A stretch of 64,000 bases of DNA from Phycisphaerae bacterium (GCA_022072405.1 JAJVHX010000012.1:149807-213806); one strand, 5' to 3'; counted from the stretch's first letter, positions 1 through 7,797 are shown. Notes: generated from the sequence alone by a model not told the origin. Numbers and translations are program-made.

Positions 1-643
1 GCCAGCTTTTGATGTTGATGGCCATGCCGCTGAAGGTGTTGACCATGCTCAGCACCTGCGCTCCGCCGCTGATCGCCGCGCGGGCCATCTGGCAGATGTC
101 GGTGACGTTGGGGCTGAGCTTGACGATCAGGATGCAGCGGGCCAGTTCCTTGCGCACTTCCGCCACCAGTTGCTCGAGAAGTTGCGGATTGGTGCCGAAG
201 GTCAGTCCGTCGGCCACGTTCGGACAGGAAACATTCAGTTCAATTCCGGCGATTTCCGGCAGCGGATCGATTGCCCGGCAGACGGTGAGATAATCTTCCA
301 GGCGGTGGCCGGCGACGTTGACGAATATCGGTACGCCCAGTTGCGGAAGTTGCGGCACTTTTTCGGTGAGGAAGCGCTGCCAGCCGACGTTGGCCAGACC
401 GATGGCATTGAGCATGCCGCTGCTGGTTTCGACGATTCGCTCCGGCGGGTTGCCTTTGCGCACTTCGGGCGTGATACTCTTGGTGGTGAAGGCTCCCAGT
501 TGCGCCAGGTCGACATAAGGAGCATATTCCAGCCCATAACCACAAGTGCCCGACGCGGTCAGCAGCGGATTCTTCAGCCGCACCCCCGCCAGTTCCACAC
601 TCATATCCACACTGTCAACACTGATGAATTCAGTCTGACTCAT
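1..643 (-). CDS. pyrD: Dihydroorotate dehydrogenase, class 1B catalytic subunit (partial)
   Basis: Oxidises dihydroorotate to orotate in pyrimidine synthesis, with FMN. Reverse-strand translation from the ATG at 643 gives an N-terminal half (about 214 residues) that runs off the left edge. Visible family motifs are NPLLTASGTCGYG near residue 23, a TTKS(I/V)T loop, a VNVAGHRLEDY segment, and ELNVSCPN, followed by the substrate-binding Asn/Lys region (LIVKLSPNVTDI). The pattern fits class 1B (PyrD partnered by PyrK) better than membrane class 2. No pyrK is visible in the window. The start is supported by family alignment; no strong Shine-Dalgarno precedes it. Confidence 0.93.
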   Translation of the reverse strand, partial: MSQTEFISVDSVDMSVELAGVRLKNPLLTASGTCGYGLEYAPYVDLAQLGAFTTKSITPEVRKGNPPERIVETSSGMLNAIGLANVGWQRFLTEKVPQLPQLGVPIFVNVAGHRLEDYLTVCRAIDPLPEIAGIELNVSCPNVADGLTFGTNPQLLEQLVAEVRKELARCILIVKLSPNVTDICQMARAAISGGAQVLSMVNTFSGMAINIKSW

Positions 644-669
644 ACCATTTGCGCGTTTTCGATGAAAGT

Positions 670-742
670 GTAGCGGCCGACCTCCGCGTCGGCCGTTGCC
701 GAACATCGCCTATGAACGGCCGGCAGAGGCGCCGGCCGCTAC
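670..742. repeat. REP-like imperfect inverted repeat
   Basis: Two GC-rich arms (670-698 and 714-742) are near inverse copies of each other: each reads GTAGCGGCCG..., 5-6 variable bases, then a ...CGGCCGTT-type end. They are separated by 15 bases. Each arm is itself partly palindromic. It sits between pyrD and its divergent neighbourhood and looks like a dispersed extragenic palindrome, not a gene. The rest of 743-932 shows nothing recognisable. Confidence 0.6.
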
Positions 743-932
743 CGTTTAACCGTAGCTGCTCTAGCATATCACAAGTGATCCGGGTTTGTCTGTATCTGGG
801 ATGCACGGAAATCTTGTTTTACGCAACCATTGTTGCATAAAAAATCGTTCCGCTAGAAATAAATGCCACGAAAGCTGCAATAACTGTTGCCACCGGAATC
901 AGAAAGATGGCGAGGATTAATGATACGTCTTC

Positions 933-1631
933 TCACCGCCGAACAGCAATCATCGTAGCCAGATATATCCACCAAACGATATATAAGACAATTCCGACCG
1001 CGAACATCCAAGCCGCAAACAATTTTTCTAAATGGTTAGTAATAGACATCAGAATGAAGAACATGGATAGGATCGTTGTGCTGATAGTGAAAAATATGGA
1101 ATTGAAGTGAACCAAGCCGCGCCAGAAATGATAAGCACCTTTTTGCGGCACGTACGTCGGTCGCAATAGCGCTGCCAACATCATCGATATAAAGGTCTCG
1201 GTCAGTATTACCCCAACAGATAATCCAATGCCAACAATAATAAACATTTTTAATATATCATCTCCATTCGCCATGAAAATCATCGATATGTATAGAGCGA
1301 TGGCAGAAAGCAGGTAGCAGTAAATGCTATATGACCAAGCACTTCCGGCATCGTGTCTGGCAGGGAAGATATTGGCAAAATGCTTTGGGTCAGCCAATAC
1401 CGCCACTACCGTAGTCCAATAGTGCGTTCGGGTAGGATCAACAGAGTCCTCCCAGGGAATGATAGGCTGAAGCTGTCCGGCGAATATTTTCTGTAACTCG
1501 ACCGGGTCGAAGGGTTGTCCGCACTCCGGGCAGATAGTTGTGGTCAAGCCCTGCAGGTTGTAGTCGCATTGCAGGCAAAATAATTCAACAGCGGTTGTCG
1601 GAGGTGTAGTGAGTAACTGGGAATCAGACAT
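933..1631 (-). CDS. Zinc-ribbon membrane protein of unknown function
   Basis: 232 residues. It starts with a zinc-ribbon pattern (FCLQC at about 19-23, then CPECGQPFDP about 15 residues later). About four hydrophobic segments follow, near residues 95-118, 125-155, 165-190 and 205-228, so it is an inner-membrane protein with a small cytoplasmic metal-binding head. The C-x-x-C-x-YNLQGL ... CPECG arrangement recurs in planctomycete membrane proteins. The split gene pair at 22359-23363 has the same architecture. Function is unknown. The gene is visibly A+T-richer than its surroundings. Confidence 0.7.
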   Translation of the reverse strand: MSDSQLLTTPPTTAVELFCLQCDYNLQGLTTTICPECGQPFDPVELQKIFAGQLQPIIPWEDSVDPTRTHYWTTVVAVLADPKHFANIFPARHDAGSAWSYSIYCYLLSAIALYISMIFMANGDDILKMFIIVGIGLSVGVILTETFISMMLAALLRPTYVPQKGAYHFWRGLVHFNSIFFTISTTILSMFFILMSITNHLEKLFAAWMFAVGIVLYIVWWIYLATMIAVRR

Positions 1632-1958
1632 GGTTCAACTCAATTTTATCGACAGCGCTTATTATATGCCGCCCGGCGTGATCTGGTCGACTCAGAAAGA
1701 GATAGGTTTCAAGTGGTTTTTTTCAACACTTGATCCACGAATTCTTTTCCCTTTTCAACTGGATTCCTCGGTCATCCCGACAAGTGGGCGGTTTATCAGC
1801 ATTTAGAAAGCGTGTGATGAGGTTTTCGTTGAGGCCTGGGAAGGTAATGAGCCAATATCGGCCAATTTCCTGGCGCCGGCTACTCAGCTAAGGTTCAGCG
1901 ATCGGTGGTCGAGTATATATAATCATCATGGCGACAGCGACCCGTCGTAGAGCAGAAC
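1632..1958. other. Intergenic, no gene seen
   Basis: Non-coding stretch upstream of the reverse-strand zinc-ribbon gene, leading into the 22-bp tandem repeat. Reading frames here are short and lack family features. It presumably holds the promoter for the 933-1631 gene, but no convincing hexamer pair was identified. Confidence 0.4.
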
Positions 1959-2046
1959 CGGAGCAGGGGCTGGTGAACGGTTGACCAGCGGCTGGTCAAC
2001 GATTGACCAAAGGCTGGCGTAGGGCTGACCAGCGGCTGGTCGGTGA
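1959..2046. repeat. 22-bp tandem repeat with dyad core (about 3.5 units)
   Basis: Three consecutive 22-base units begin at 1981, 2003 and 2025, and a degenerate half unit precedes them at 1959-1980. The consensus starts (T/C)TGACCAGCGGCTGGTC. Units 1 and 3 are strong dyads: TTGACCAGC and GCTGGTCAA around a single central G at 1981-1999. Unit 2 keeps the left arm but has a decayed right arm. The period of two helical turns would place protein-binding sites on one face of the DNA. No reading frame explains it, because 22 is not a multiple of three. It lies about 190 bases upstream of the DUF134 promoter. Confidence 0.65.
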
Positions 2047-2231
2047 ACCACCGCTTGCGGACTTCGTCAACAGCGGCGCCGGGACGACAATCCCTATTCC
2101 CACACCGCACCACCCTGCTCCGTAGCGTTATGATCCACTTCATGATTCCTCGACGATAACTGGACCCAGGAACGCTTTTCACACACGCTCTTAAGAATCT
2201 AACGTTACTCGTACCCCAAACAATGCTGCAA

Positions 2232-2260
2232 TTGACTTCTCCTGGTTATGAACATATGAT
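2232..2260 (+). promoter_or_regulatory. Sigma70-type promoter for the DUF134-NifX cluster
   Basis: TTGACT (2232-2237) and TATGAT (2255-2260) are separated by 17 bases, one mismatch each from consensus. Initiation near 2267 would leave a very short leader carrying GGAGGT (2271-2276) before the TTG start at 2282. Confidence 0.6.
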
Positions 2261-2281
2261 CATAATCATCGGAGGTGCAGT

Positions 2282-2818
2282 TTGGTACGACCCTGCAAAT
2301 ATCGCTGGATTCAGGAACGACCGGATGTGGTTTTGTACAAACCAGCGGGGGTTCCGGCCCGCCAGTTGCAAACCATCGAGCTGGGGCTGGATGAACTGGA
2401 AGCTTTGCGGCTTGCTGATCTGGAAGGACTGTATCATGACGCTGCAGCAGTGTGCATGGGTGTATCGCGACCGACCTTCAGCCGATTGATCCTCCGGGCC
2501 CGTCAAAAAACGGCGACGGCACTCTTGAACGGTCATCTGCTGCTGATTAAAGGAGGCACAGTGATGGTCACCCATATGCGAACTTTTGAGTGTCAGAGTT
2601 GTCATCAGCAGTTTCAGTTGGAACGGGGCGGCGGGCGGCCACGTTCCTGTCCCGACTGCGGCGGAAAAGACGTCTATCGACTCAGCGAACCGGTGGATTT
2701 GTCGGGTCGTCCGGCGCACCAGCGCCTGCGTCAGCGAGGTCAGATTGGCTGTCGGCGGAGACGGGGAATGAACTCCATCAATTTATCCACCACTACCGGT
2801 GCGGAGGTGTCAACATGA
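2282..2818 (+). CDS. DUF134 (UPF0251) family putative DNA-binding protein with zinc ribbon
   Basis: 178 residues. The N-terminal part (1-95) carries the DUF134 signature: a VRPCKYRW start, ELGLDELEALRLADLEGL, then a helix-turn-helix-like MGVSRPTFSRLILRAR and a LLIKGG end. A C-terminal zinc ribbon (CQSC ... CPDCGG, about 103-125) follows, then a basic tail. The likely role is a sequence-specific regulator; family members usually sit beside NifX/NifB-type genes, as here. The TTG start is chosen because GGAGGT lies five bases upstream. The stop overlaps the next start (ATGA), implying translational coupling. Confidence 0.85.
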   Translation: MVRPCKYRWIQERPDVVLYKPAGVPARQLQTIELGLDELEALRLADLEGLYHDAAAVCMGVSRPTFSRLILRARQKTATALLNGHLLLIKGGTVMVTHMRTFECQSCHQQFQLERGGGRPRSCPDCGGKDVYRLSEPVDLSGRPAHQRLRQRGQIGCRRRRGMNSINLSTTTGAEVST

Positions 2819-3207
2819 GAATTGCGGTGGCTTCGGACGATGGCCGGCGGATTGCAGCGCATACCGGACGGTGTGCGGGATTTGTCATCTATGATGTGCA
2901 GGGTAACGCACCGCAGCGCGTGGAATATCGGCAAAACCGTTATACCGCCCATGCCCAGGGCGAATGTGATGGAGCACATGATCACGGCGGCGATGCACAT
3001 CATTCACATGGGCCGCTGGTGGCAGCGCTGGCGGATTGCCGTGTGCTGATCACGCGCGGATTGGGTCCGCGACTGGTGGCCGATCTGGCGGTGCACAACA
3101 TTGAAGCTTATGTCTGTAATGTCACGGACGCGGATGAAGCTGCCGGTCAATATACCGCTGGTCAGTTACTCCGTGTGCAGGGAACCGGGTGCGGCCACCA
3201 TTGCTGA
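2815..3207 (+). CDS. NifX/dinitrogenase iron-molybdenum cofactor-binding family protein, His-rich
   Basis: 130 residues. It has the small alpha/beta fold of the NifX/NifB-C family: MRIAVASDDGR at the N-terminus, HTGRCAGFVIYDV, a central glycine strand ITRGLGPRLVADL, and an IEAYV segment. A His/Asp-rich loop (about 50-65: ECDGAHDHGGDAHHSHG) and a CGHHC C-terminus add probable metal ligands. Without nif structural genes nearby, a role in holding or delivering a metal or metal cluster is more likely than nitrogen fixation (inference). GGAGGTG precedes the start, which overlaps the DUF134 stop. Confidence 0.85.
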   Translation: MRIAVASDDGRRIAAHTGRCAGFVIYDVQGNAPQRVEYRQNRYTAHAQGECDGAHDHGGDAHHSHGPLVAALADCRVLITRGLGPRLVADLAVHNIEAYVCNVTDADEAAGQYTAGQLLRVQGTGCGHHC

Positions 3208-3249
3208 TCGATGAACTGTCGTGGCGCCGACATCGTACGAAGGTGACCT

Positions 3250-3612
3250 ATGAATCTATATCTTGGGTTGCTGATGACGGGATTGCAAGTGGGGGCTTTG
3301 AGCGGTCTGGTAGGAATCGGTGGAGGAGTGTTTCTGATTCCGGTGCTGGTGATGATTTTTGGATTCAGCCAGCATCAGGCGGTGGGAACCACGCTGGCAG
3401 TGATGGTTCCCCCGGTAACGTTGGCGGCGGCGCTGGAATACTATCGTAGAAATCAAGTGGAAGGGCGCTCTGTTCTTTGTTTGGTGGTGGCGATTTTCAT
3501 CGACAGCTGGATCACCGCTCGATGGTCGCACCAGATTTCCGACCTGGGTCTTAAGCGATTGTTCGGCGTAGCATTGCTGGTCGCGGCGGTACGCTTTATC
3601 TTTTCCAAATGA
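3250..3612 (+). CDS. Half-length TauE/SafE (TSUP) family membrane permease
   Basis: 120 residues. It matches one half of a sulfite exporter TauE/SafE-type transporter: GLVGIGGGVFLIPVLVMIFGFSQHQAVGTTL near residues 16-48, then two further hydrophobic segments. Usual members have about 250 residues in two inverted halves, so this would act as a dimer or is a half-size variant; both ends are intact, with no sign of frameshift. It lies 42 bases after the NifX-like gene, so it is probably in the same transcript. The substrate is likely an organic or inorganic sulfur anion (family knowledge). Confidence 0.82.
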   Translation: MNLYLGLLMTGLQVGALSGLVGIGGGVFLIPVLVMIFGFSQHQAVGTTLAVMVPPVTLAAALEYYRRNQVEGRSVLCLVVAIFIDSWITARWSHQISDLGLKRLFGVALLVAAVRFIFSK

Positions 3613-4050
3613 ATGAGCAGGTATATGCCATCTCAAACCCATCACGAGTATGCGCTCCAGTGCCATCCCGCTTGTATCGCCTGTCGAAACCGTGTTGACG
3701 GCGGTTTGGGACTGCAATTTGAATCCACGGCTGACGGCAGCGTGGAAGCACGTTATGAATGTGAAGCGTTTTATCAGGGATACCCCGATCGCCTGCATGG
3801 CGGGATTATCGCCACCCTGCTCGATGCAGCCATGACGCACTGCCTGTTCAGCAAGTGGATTCGGGGATACACTGCCAAATTGCAGATCCGCTATCGCCAT
3901 CCGGTACGGGTGGGTGAAGTGGCGATTGTGCGGGCGGCACTGTGCGAAACCCGGGAACCCCTGCATCGCTTAACAGCGAGCATCGTGCAGGAAGGTCGAA
4001 TCTGTGCCAAGGCGGAAGCCACGTTTGTAAAAGATAATGAATCCATTTGA
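3613..4050 (+). CDS. PaaI-like hotdog-fold thioesterase
   Basis: 145 residues with a single hotdog domain: CIACRNR near the N-terminus, YQGYPDRLHGGIIATLLDAAMTH (the usual HGG(I/V) ... LLD catalytic helix), and a C-terminal beta sheet with KLQIRYRHPV. It is predicted to hydrolyse acyl-CoA thioesters; the substrate is unknown. The ATG at 3613 touches the permease stop, and a second in-frame ATG at 3625 is an alternative start. It belongs to a run of tightly packed forward genes with a second hotdog protein at 4621. Confidence 0.82.
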   Translation: MSRYMPSQTHHEYALQCHPACIACRNRVDGGLGLQFESTADGSVEARYECEAFYQGYPDRLHGGIIATLLDAAMTHCLFSKWIRGYTAKLQIRYRHPVRVGEVAIVRAALCETREPLHRLTASIVQEGRICAKAEATFVKDNESI

Positions 4051-4127
4051 GTGATAGAGCCACGCGTCCGGGGAGCAAATCGGGTGAGCGTGATGACTTC
4101 GTCACGATCCATGATAGGAGGTTGAAT

Positions 4128-4586
4128 ATGTTAAAGCGCAGTTATCGATCGACGGGTATGATCCTGGCGGTATTGCTGATGGGATCGGCAGGTTGTCAGA
4201 TCAACAATACTGAAGGTGCAGCGCTCAATCAGCGCGATGGGATTTTGCTGCACATCTCTCATGGCCATGACAATCCACATGCGGTGTGCATGGCTCTGAA
4301 AATGGCGACGCTGATGAGTGCCCATCGTGACGTGCTGGTCTATTTTGACCTGCAGGGCGTGGAAGCGGTGGATCGCCACGGTGAAGAAATCACTCATCCA
4401 GCTTTTGATTCTGCCCGGCAGCAGCTTCAAAAGCCGATCGATGCTCATGTGCCGCTCTATGTCTGTCCCAGTTGCTTGAAGGCTGCCGGCAAAACAATGG
4501 ATGATGTGGTAAAGGGTGTACAGGTTGCCAACAAGGAAGCCTTCTTCACCTTTACACGAGGCCGGATTGTCACGCTCGATTATTAA
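4128..4586 (+). CDS. DsrE-like family putative lipoprotein
   Basis: 152 residues. The first 25 form a lipoprotein-type signal (basic start, hydrophobic core, GSAGC box). The mature part resembles the DsrE/DsrF fold: a GILLHISHGHDNPHAVCMALKMA segment, the VLVYFDLQGVEAV strand, and a conserved Cys pair, VCPSCLKAAG, near residues 112-120 in the place of the sulfur-carrying cysteine. A cell-surface or periplasmic DsrE protein is unusual, since classical DsrE proteins are cytoplasmic. AGGAGG lies just upstream of the ATG at 4128. Confidence 0.75.
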   Translation: MLKRSYRSTGMILAVLLMGSAGCQINNTEGAALNQRDGILLHISHGHDNPHAVCMALKMATLMSAHRDVLVYFDLQGVEAVDRHGEEITHPAFDSARQQLQKPIDAHVPLYVCPSCLKAAGKTMDDVVKGVQVANKEAFFTFTRGRIVTLDY

Positions 4587-4620
4587 TATTTTTGCATATC
4601 CAGCATAGAGGACGAAAGAG

Positions 4621-5091
4621 ATGACTTCATCGGCGGTGCAGGATTTCTATCCGGAAGATGTAGCTCATTGTTATGGTTGCGGGCGGTTGAATGAGCAGGG
4701 ACTGCACATCCGCAGCAGTTGGGATGGCGAAGAGACGGTAGCCGTGCTAACTCCTCGGCCGGAACACACGGCGATTCCCGGTTATGTTTATGGCGGGTTG
4801 CTGGCTTCGCTGGTCGATTGTCATGGGACGGGCAGTGCGGCGTTGGCGGCCTATCGTGCTGCGGGACGCGAACCGGGCACGCTACCGGCGCTGCGTTTTA
4901 TAACCGCCTCGCTCAAGGTGGATTACCTGCGGCCGACCCCGCTGGGTGTGCCGCTCGAAGCCCGCGGCAAAATAGTGGAAGTTAAACCGCGCAAAGTGGT
5001 GACCGACATCATCGTCTCCGCCGGTGGTGAGACCTACGTCCGTGGCCAGGTCGTCGCCGTCCTCATGCCCGAAAACATGATGAACCGATAG
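4621..5091 (+). CDS. PaaI-like hotdog-fold thioesterase
   Basis: 156 residues. It is a second hotdog thioesterase, distinct from the one at 3613. It opens with CYGCGRLNEQGLHIRS, the usual N-terminal Cys/Gly motif of this subfamily, then PGYVYGGLLASLVDCHGTGSA as the active-site helix, and LKVDYLRPTPLGVPLEARG as the core strand. Predicted acyl-CoA thioesterase. It closes the forward cluster; the GC content drops sharply after it. Confidence 0.85.
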   Translation: MTSSAVQDFYPEDVAHCYGCGRLNEQGLHIRSSWDGEETVAVLTPRPEHTAIPGYVYGGLLASLVDCHGTGSAALAAYRAAGREPGTLPALRFITASLKVDYLRPTPLGVPLEARGKIVEVKPRKVVTDIIVSAGGETYVRGQVVAVLMPENMMNR

Positions 5092-5202
5092 AGTATTTGT
5101 GTTCAACTAGTCTTAGTCAGGATACAATACATTAAGATCACAGTCATAGAGATATATTAGCAGTAGCATATTAATGTATCTTACCATTTCGTGAGTTGAA
5201 CC

Positions 5203-5955
5203 ATGCCACAATGGCCTCATTTAGAAAATGCACCTATTAGGGAAGCATTGATTGATATACGAGTCGAATTGCCTCCAGCGGCCAACTTGGATTCACTGCA
5301 ACCAATTCGTGATAGTCTTAGAGAACAGTATCCTAATAGTCGAGACAGAATTTCATTGCAGTATTTAGCGCGTATATTCGGTGATAAAGCCATTGAATCA
5401 CACACAGAATCTCAGCAGGTTGGGTACATACTTGAATCTGCGGACAAAACACAGGTGGTTCAGGTTCGTCTGGATGGATTTACGTTTAGTCGATTAAAGC
5501 CTTATCAGAATTGGGAGCAGCTGAAGAGAGAAGCTCGACAACAATGGCAAGTATATTTTAATACTTTAAACCCAGTGCGCGTCGTTCGAGTTGCTGTGCG
5601 GTATATTAATGAGTTGAATTTCGACTTGCCGGTGAGTGATTTGGGTAAATGGATTCTGACCACTCCTACGATTGCACCCGGTTTGCCCAACGAAATGGCT
5701 GGTTATTTTACAAAACTTATGATGGAATTCAAAGCTGAAGGATGCAATGCCATTATTACTCAGTCAATTGACCCTGGCCAAGTCAGAGAAAGTGTTCCAA
5801 TAAATTTTGATATCGATGTATTTAAATTTCATGAATATAAACCAGATTCTGAAGATTCTGAACGTATCTGGGAAGACCTTGAGATATTACATGATGTCAA
5901 AAACGATATATTTTTCAATAGCATTACGGAAGAAACTAAAAGGAAATACCAATGA
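5203..5955 (+). CDS. TIGR04255 family protein (sporadically distributed, function unknown)
   Basis: 250 residues, the usual length for this family. Recognisable blocks are the start NAPIREALIDIRVELP, VQVRLDGFTFSRLKPYQNWE near residue 90, VRVAVRYINELNFDLP near 128, and a C-terminal FNSITEETKRKYQ. The family is scattered among bacteria and often lies in accessory or defence-rich regions (family knowledge); no activity is established. Base composition is clearly richer in A+T than the genes on both sides. The stop overlaps the next gene by four bases (ATGA). Confidence 0.8.
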   Translation: MPQWPHLENAPIREALIDIRVELPPAANLDSLQPIRDSLREQYPNSRDRISLQYLARIFGDKAIESHTESQQVGYILESADKTQVVQVRLDGFTFSRLKPYQNWEQLKREARQQWQVYFNTLNPVRVVRVAVRYINELNFDLPVSDLGKWILTTPTIAPGLPNEMAGYFTKLMMEFKAEGCNAIITQSIDPGQVRESVPINFDIDVFKFHEYKPDSEDSERIWEDLEILHDVKNDIFFNSITEETKRKYQ

Positions 5956-6401
5956 CTACTGCTATTGCACCAAGTGGGCTGGTTGATTGGTATGAATCAT
6001 GTGCTATCAATGATTACGGTGACAGCGAATTATACGAACGAAGCCGTCAAGGTATAGATCATACTATGTTGCCCGCTCATAGGCAAGTTGAGTCGTTGCT
6101 TGATAAGTTTCGTCGCCTATCAAAACGATGGAAGGAAGAAACCGGATTTTATTCTTCGTTAGCACAGATATCATCTCATCCCTCATATCAACAAATAGTA
6201 GGTATGGGGCCCGAAGTGGTGCCGATATTGCTGTCGGCACTTGTGCAGAGACCCGATCATTGGTTTGTTGCTTTGCACCATATTACGGGAGCAAATCCGG
6301 TTTTGGAATCAAGCAGGGGAAATATAAGACGAATGGCTGATGATTGGATCAAATGGGGACGAGCCCAGGGTTATAAAATATATGACTTCACGATTGGTTG
6401 A
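5952..6401 (+). CDS. Uncharacterised protein, middle gene of TIGR04255 island
   Basis: 149 residues. No enzyme motif is seen. It contains a recurring pattern from small bacterial hypotheticals: RRLSKRWKEETGFYSS, HPSYQQIVGMG, PDHWFVALHHITGANPV and IRRMADDWIKWGRAQGY. It looks like a helical, HEAT-like or partner-binding protein without signal peptide. The start overlaps the TIGR04255 stop and its 3' end overlaps the next gene by about 20 bases, so all three genes are probably translationally coupled. Confidence 0.7.
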   Translation: MTTAIAPSGLVDWYESCAINDYGDSELYERSRQGIDHTMLPAHRQVESLLDKFRRLSKRWKEETGFYSSLAQISSHPSYQQIVGMGPEVVPILLSALVQRPDHWFVALHHITGANPVLESSRGNIRRMADDWIKWGRAQGYKIYDFTIG

Positions 6402-6834
6402 GACGTTTCCTGGTCTCGGCAACTCTCATTTTCGAATAACGAGTCCATCAACTGAGTTTGTGGATGAAAAATATAATTGTATCGCTTGGGCGGCAGGCGA
6501 CACCACGAGATGGTGGCAACCTGATAGTGACAACATGTATTATTGGCCTGCCAATGCAAATCGTGAATATACGCTCCAGGCATATATCAATTCTTTTCAG
6601 GCAATTGGGTATCAAGAGTGTGATGATTCTCAGTTGGAAGTGGGCTATGACAAGATCTGCTTGTTTGTAAATGATGAAGGCATACCAACTCATGCAGCAC
6701 GTTTACTTCCCAATGGATACTGGACAAGCAAAGTGGGTAATTGGGAAGATATCGAGCATGAGCTACGTGCTCTCGAAGGTAAATATTATGGACGTATCGC
6801 GTGTTTCATGCGACGTCCTGTAGAACGACTATAA
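6382..6834 (+). CDS. Uncharacterised protein (DUF7689-like), third gene of TIGR04255 island
   Basis: 150 residues from the ATG at 6382. It contains YNCIAWAAGDTTRWW near residue 27 (a Cys), a YWP block, YDKICLFV, and an H-A-A-R ... WTSKVGNWEDIEHEL stretch near 107-130 supplying His and Asp. The C ... H ... D order is reminiscent of papain-like folds, but that is a guess. It resembles the family I know as DUF7689; the name is uncertain. An upstream in-frame ATG at 6340 would extend it into the preceding gene. It ends tail-to-tail with lipA. Confidence 0.65.
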   Translation: MTSRLVETFPGLGNSHFRITSPSTEFVDEKYNCIAWAAGDTTRWWQPDSDNMYYWPANANREYTLQAYINSFQAIGYQECDDSQLEVGYDKICLFVNDEGIPTHAARLLPNGYWTSKVGNWEDIEHELRALEGKYYGRIACFMRRPVERL

Positions 6835-7758
6835 ATCGCATTGTTCTCTGGGTTGGATGTCGGAGCGGTGGAGGAGTTGGCGGAAGACTTCGCCGGCGTT
6901 GTAACTGGAGCGGACGAAGGGGCCGCTGGCGACATGGGGGATGCCGATATGACGGGCAGCGTCGGCGAGCTGCTGGAATTCTTCGGGGGTGTAATACTTC
7001 TGCACCGGGGCATGGTGGTCGGCGGTGGGGGCGAGGTACTGGCCGACGGTGAGGATATCGCAACCCACTTCGTGCAGATCGCGACAAGTCTGAATCAACT
7101 CTTCCATCGTTTCGCCCAGGCCGACCATTAATCCACTCTTGGTGGGCATATCGGGATCCAATTCCTTTACCACTCGCAGCACATCGAGCGAGCGTTGATA
7201 CCTGGCTTGAGGCCGGATCGGCGGGTGCAATCGCTCGACGGTCTCAATATTGTGATTGAATATATCCGGGCCAGCCTCCACCACAACGCGAATATTATCC
7301 ACCAGGCCATGCAGGTCCGCCGGTAGCACTTCGATAGTCGTGCGCGGAGCCTGTTCGCGTACCGCGCGGACACAGGCGGCGAAGTGGGCGGCGCCATCGT
7401 CGGCGAGATCATCACGGGCGACGGCGGTGATCACCACGTGTTGCAGCTGCATGTCGCGGGTGGCTTCCGCCAGGCGTTGCGGCTCGTCGGCTTCAAGCGG
7501 GGTGGGTTTGGCGGTGGCCACCGCACAATAGTGGCAGCGGCGGGTGCAGTGGTGACCCATGATCATGAAGGTCGCCGTGCCGCGCGACCAGCATTCGCTG
7601 AGGTTGGGGCACTTCGCATCTTCGCAGACGGTGGCGACGCCGCCGCGAGCGACAATCTGACGGGTTTGCGAAAATTCGCCAAACGGCAGCGGCCGTTTCA
7701 ACCAGGGTGGCAAGCGGCGCGCTGCCTGCATAGAATGAGATATAACTGACAGTTGCAT
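6829..7758 (-). CDS. lipA: Lipoyl synthase
   Basis: Radical-SAM enzyme that inserts two sulfurs into octanoyl groups on lipoyl domains. Both iron-sulfur cluster motifs are visible: the auxiliary CEDAKCPNLSEC near residue 47 and the radical-SAM CTRRCHYC near residue 70; the diagnostic RSSY closes the protein (FVRSSYNAGEV). About 309 residues from the ATG at 7758, a normal length. Other in-frame starts (TTG 7794, ATG 7731) are possible because no strong ribosome-binding site marks any of them. lipB is not in the window. It is divergent from the adjacent universal stress gene. Confidence 0.95.
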   Translation of the reverse strand: MQLSVISHSMQAARRLPPWLKRPLPFGEFSQTRQIVARGGVATVCEDAKCPNLSECWSRGTATFMIMGHHCTRRCHYCAVATAKPTPLEADEPQRLAEATRDMQLQHVVITAVARDDLADDGAAHFAACVRAVREQAPRTTIEVLPADLHGLVDNIRVVVEAGPDIFNHNIETVERLHPPIRPQARYQRSLDVLRVVKELDPDMPTKSGLMVGLGETMEELIQTCRDLHEVGCDILTVGQYLAPTADHHAPVQKYYTPEEFQQLADAARHIGIPHVASGPFVRSSYNAGEVFRQLLHRSDIQPREQCDL

Positions 7759-7797
7759 AGAGAGATCATAGGGAAACCAGGTATGGAGGGTCAAGCC

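Noticed and set aside
170-673. Forward open frame of 167 codons at the left end
   Set aside because: Antisense of pyrD, whose reverse translation is clear although it leaves the window.
1895-2182. Reverse open frame covering the 22-bp repeats as a gene
   Set aside because: The repeat period is not a multiple of three and the peptide has no family character; composition is that of intergenic DNA.
2282-3207. NifX-like gene as evidence for nitrogen fixation
   Set aside because: No nifH, nifD, nifK, nifE or nifN in the window; this family is widespread in non-fixing bacteria.
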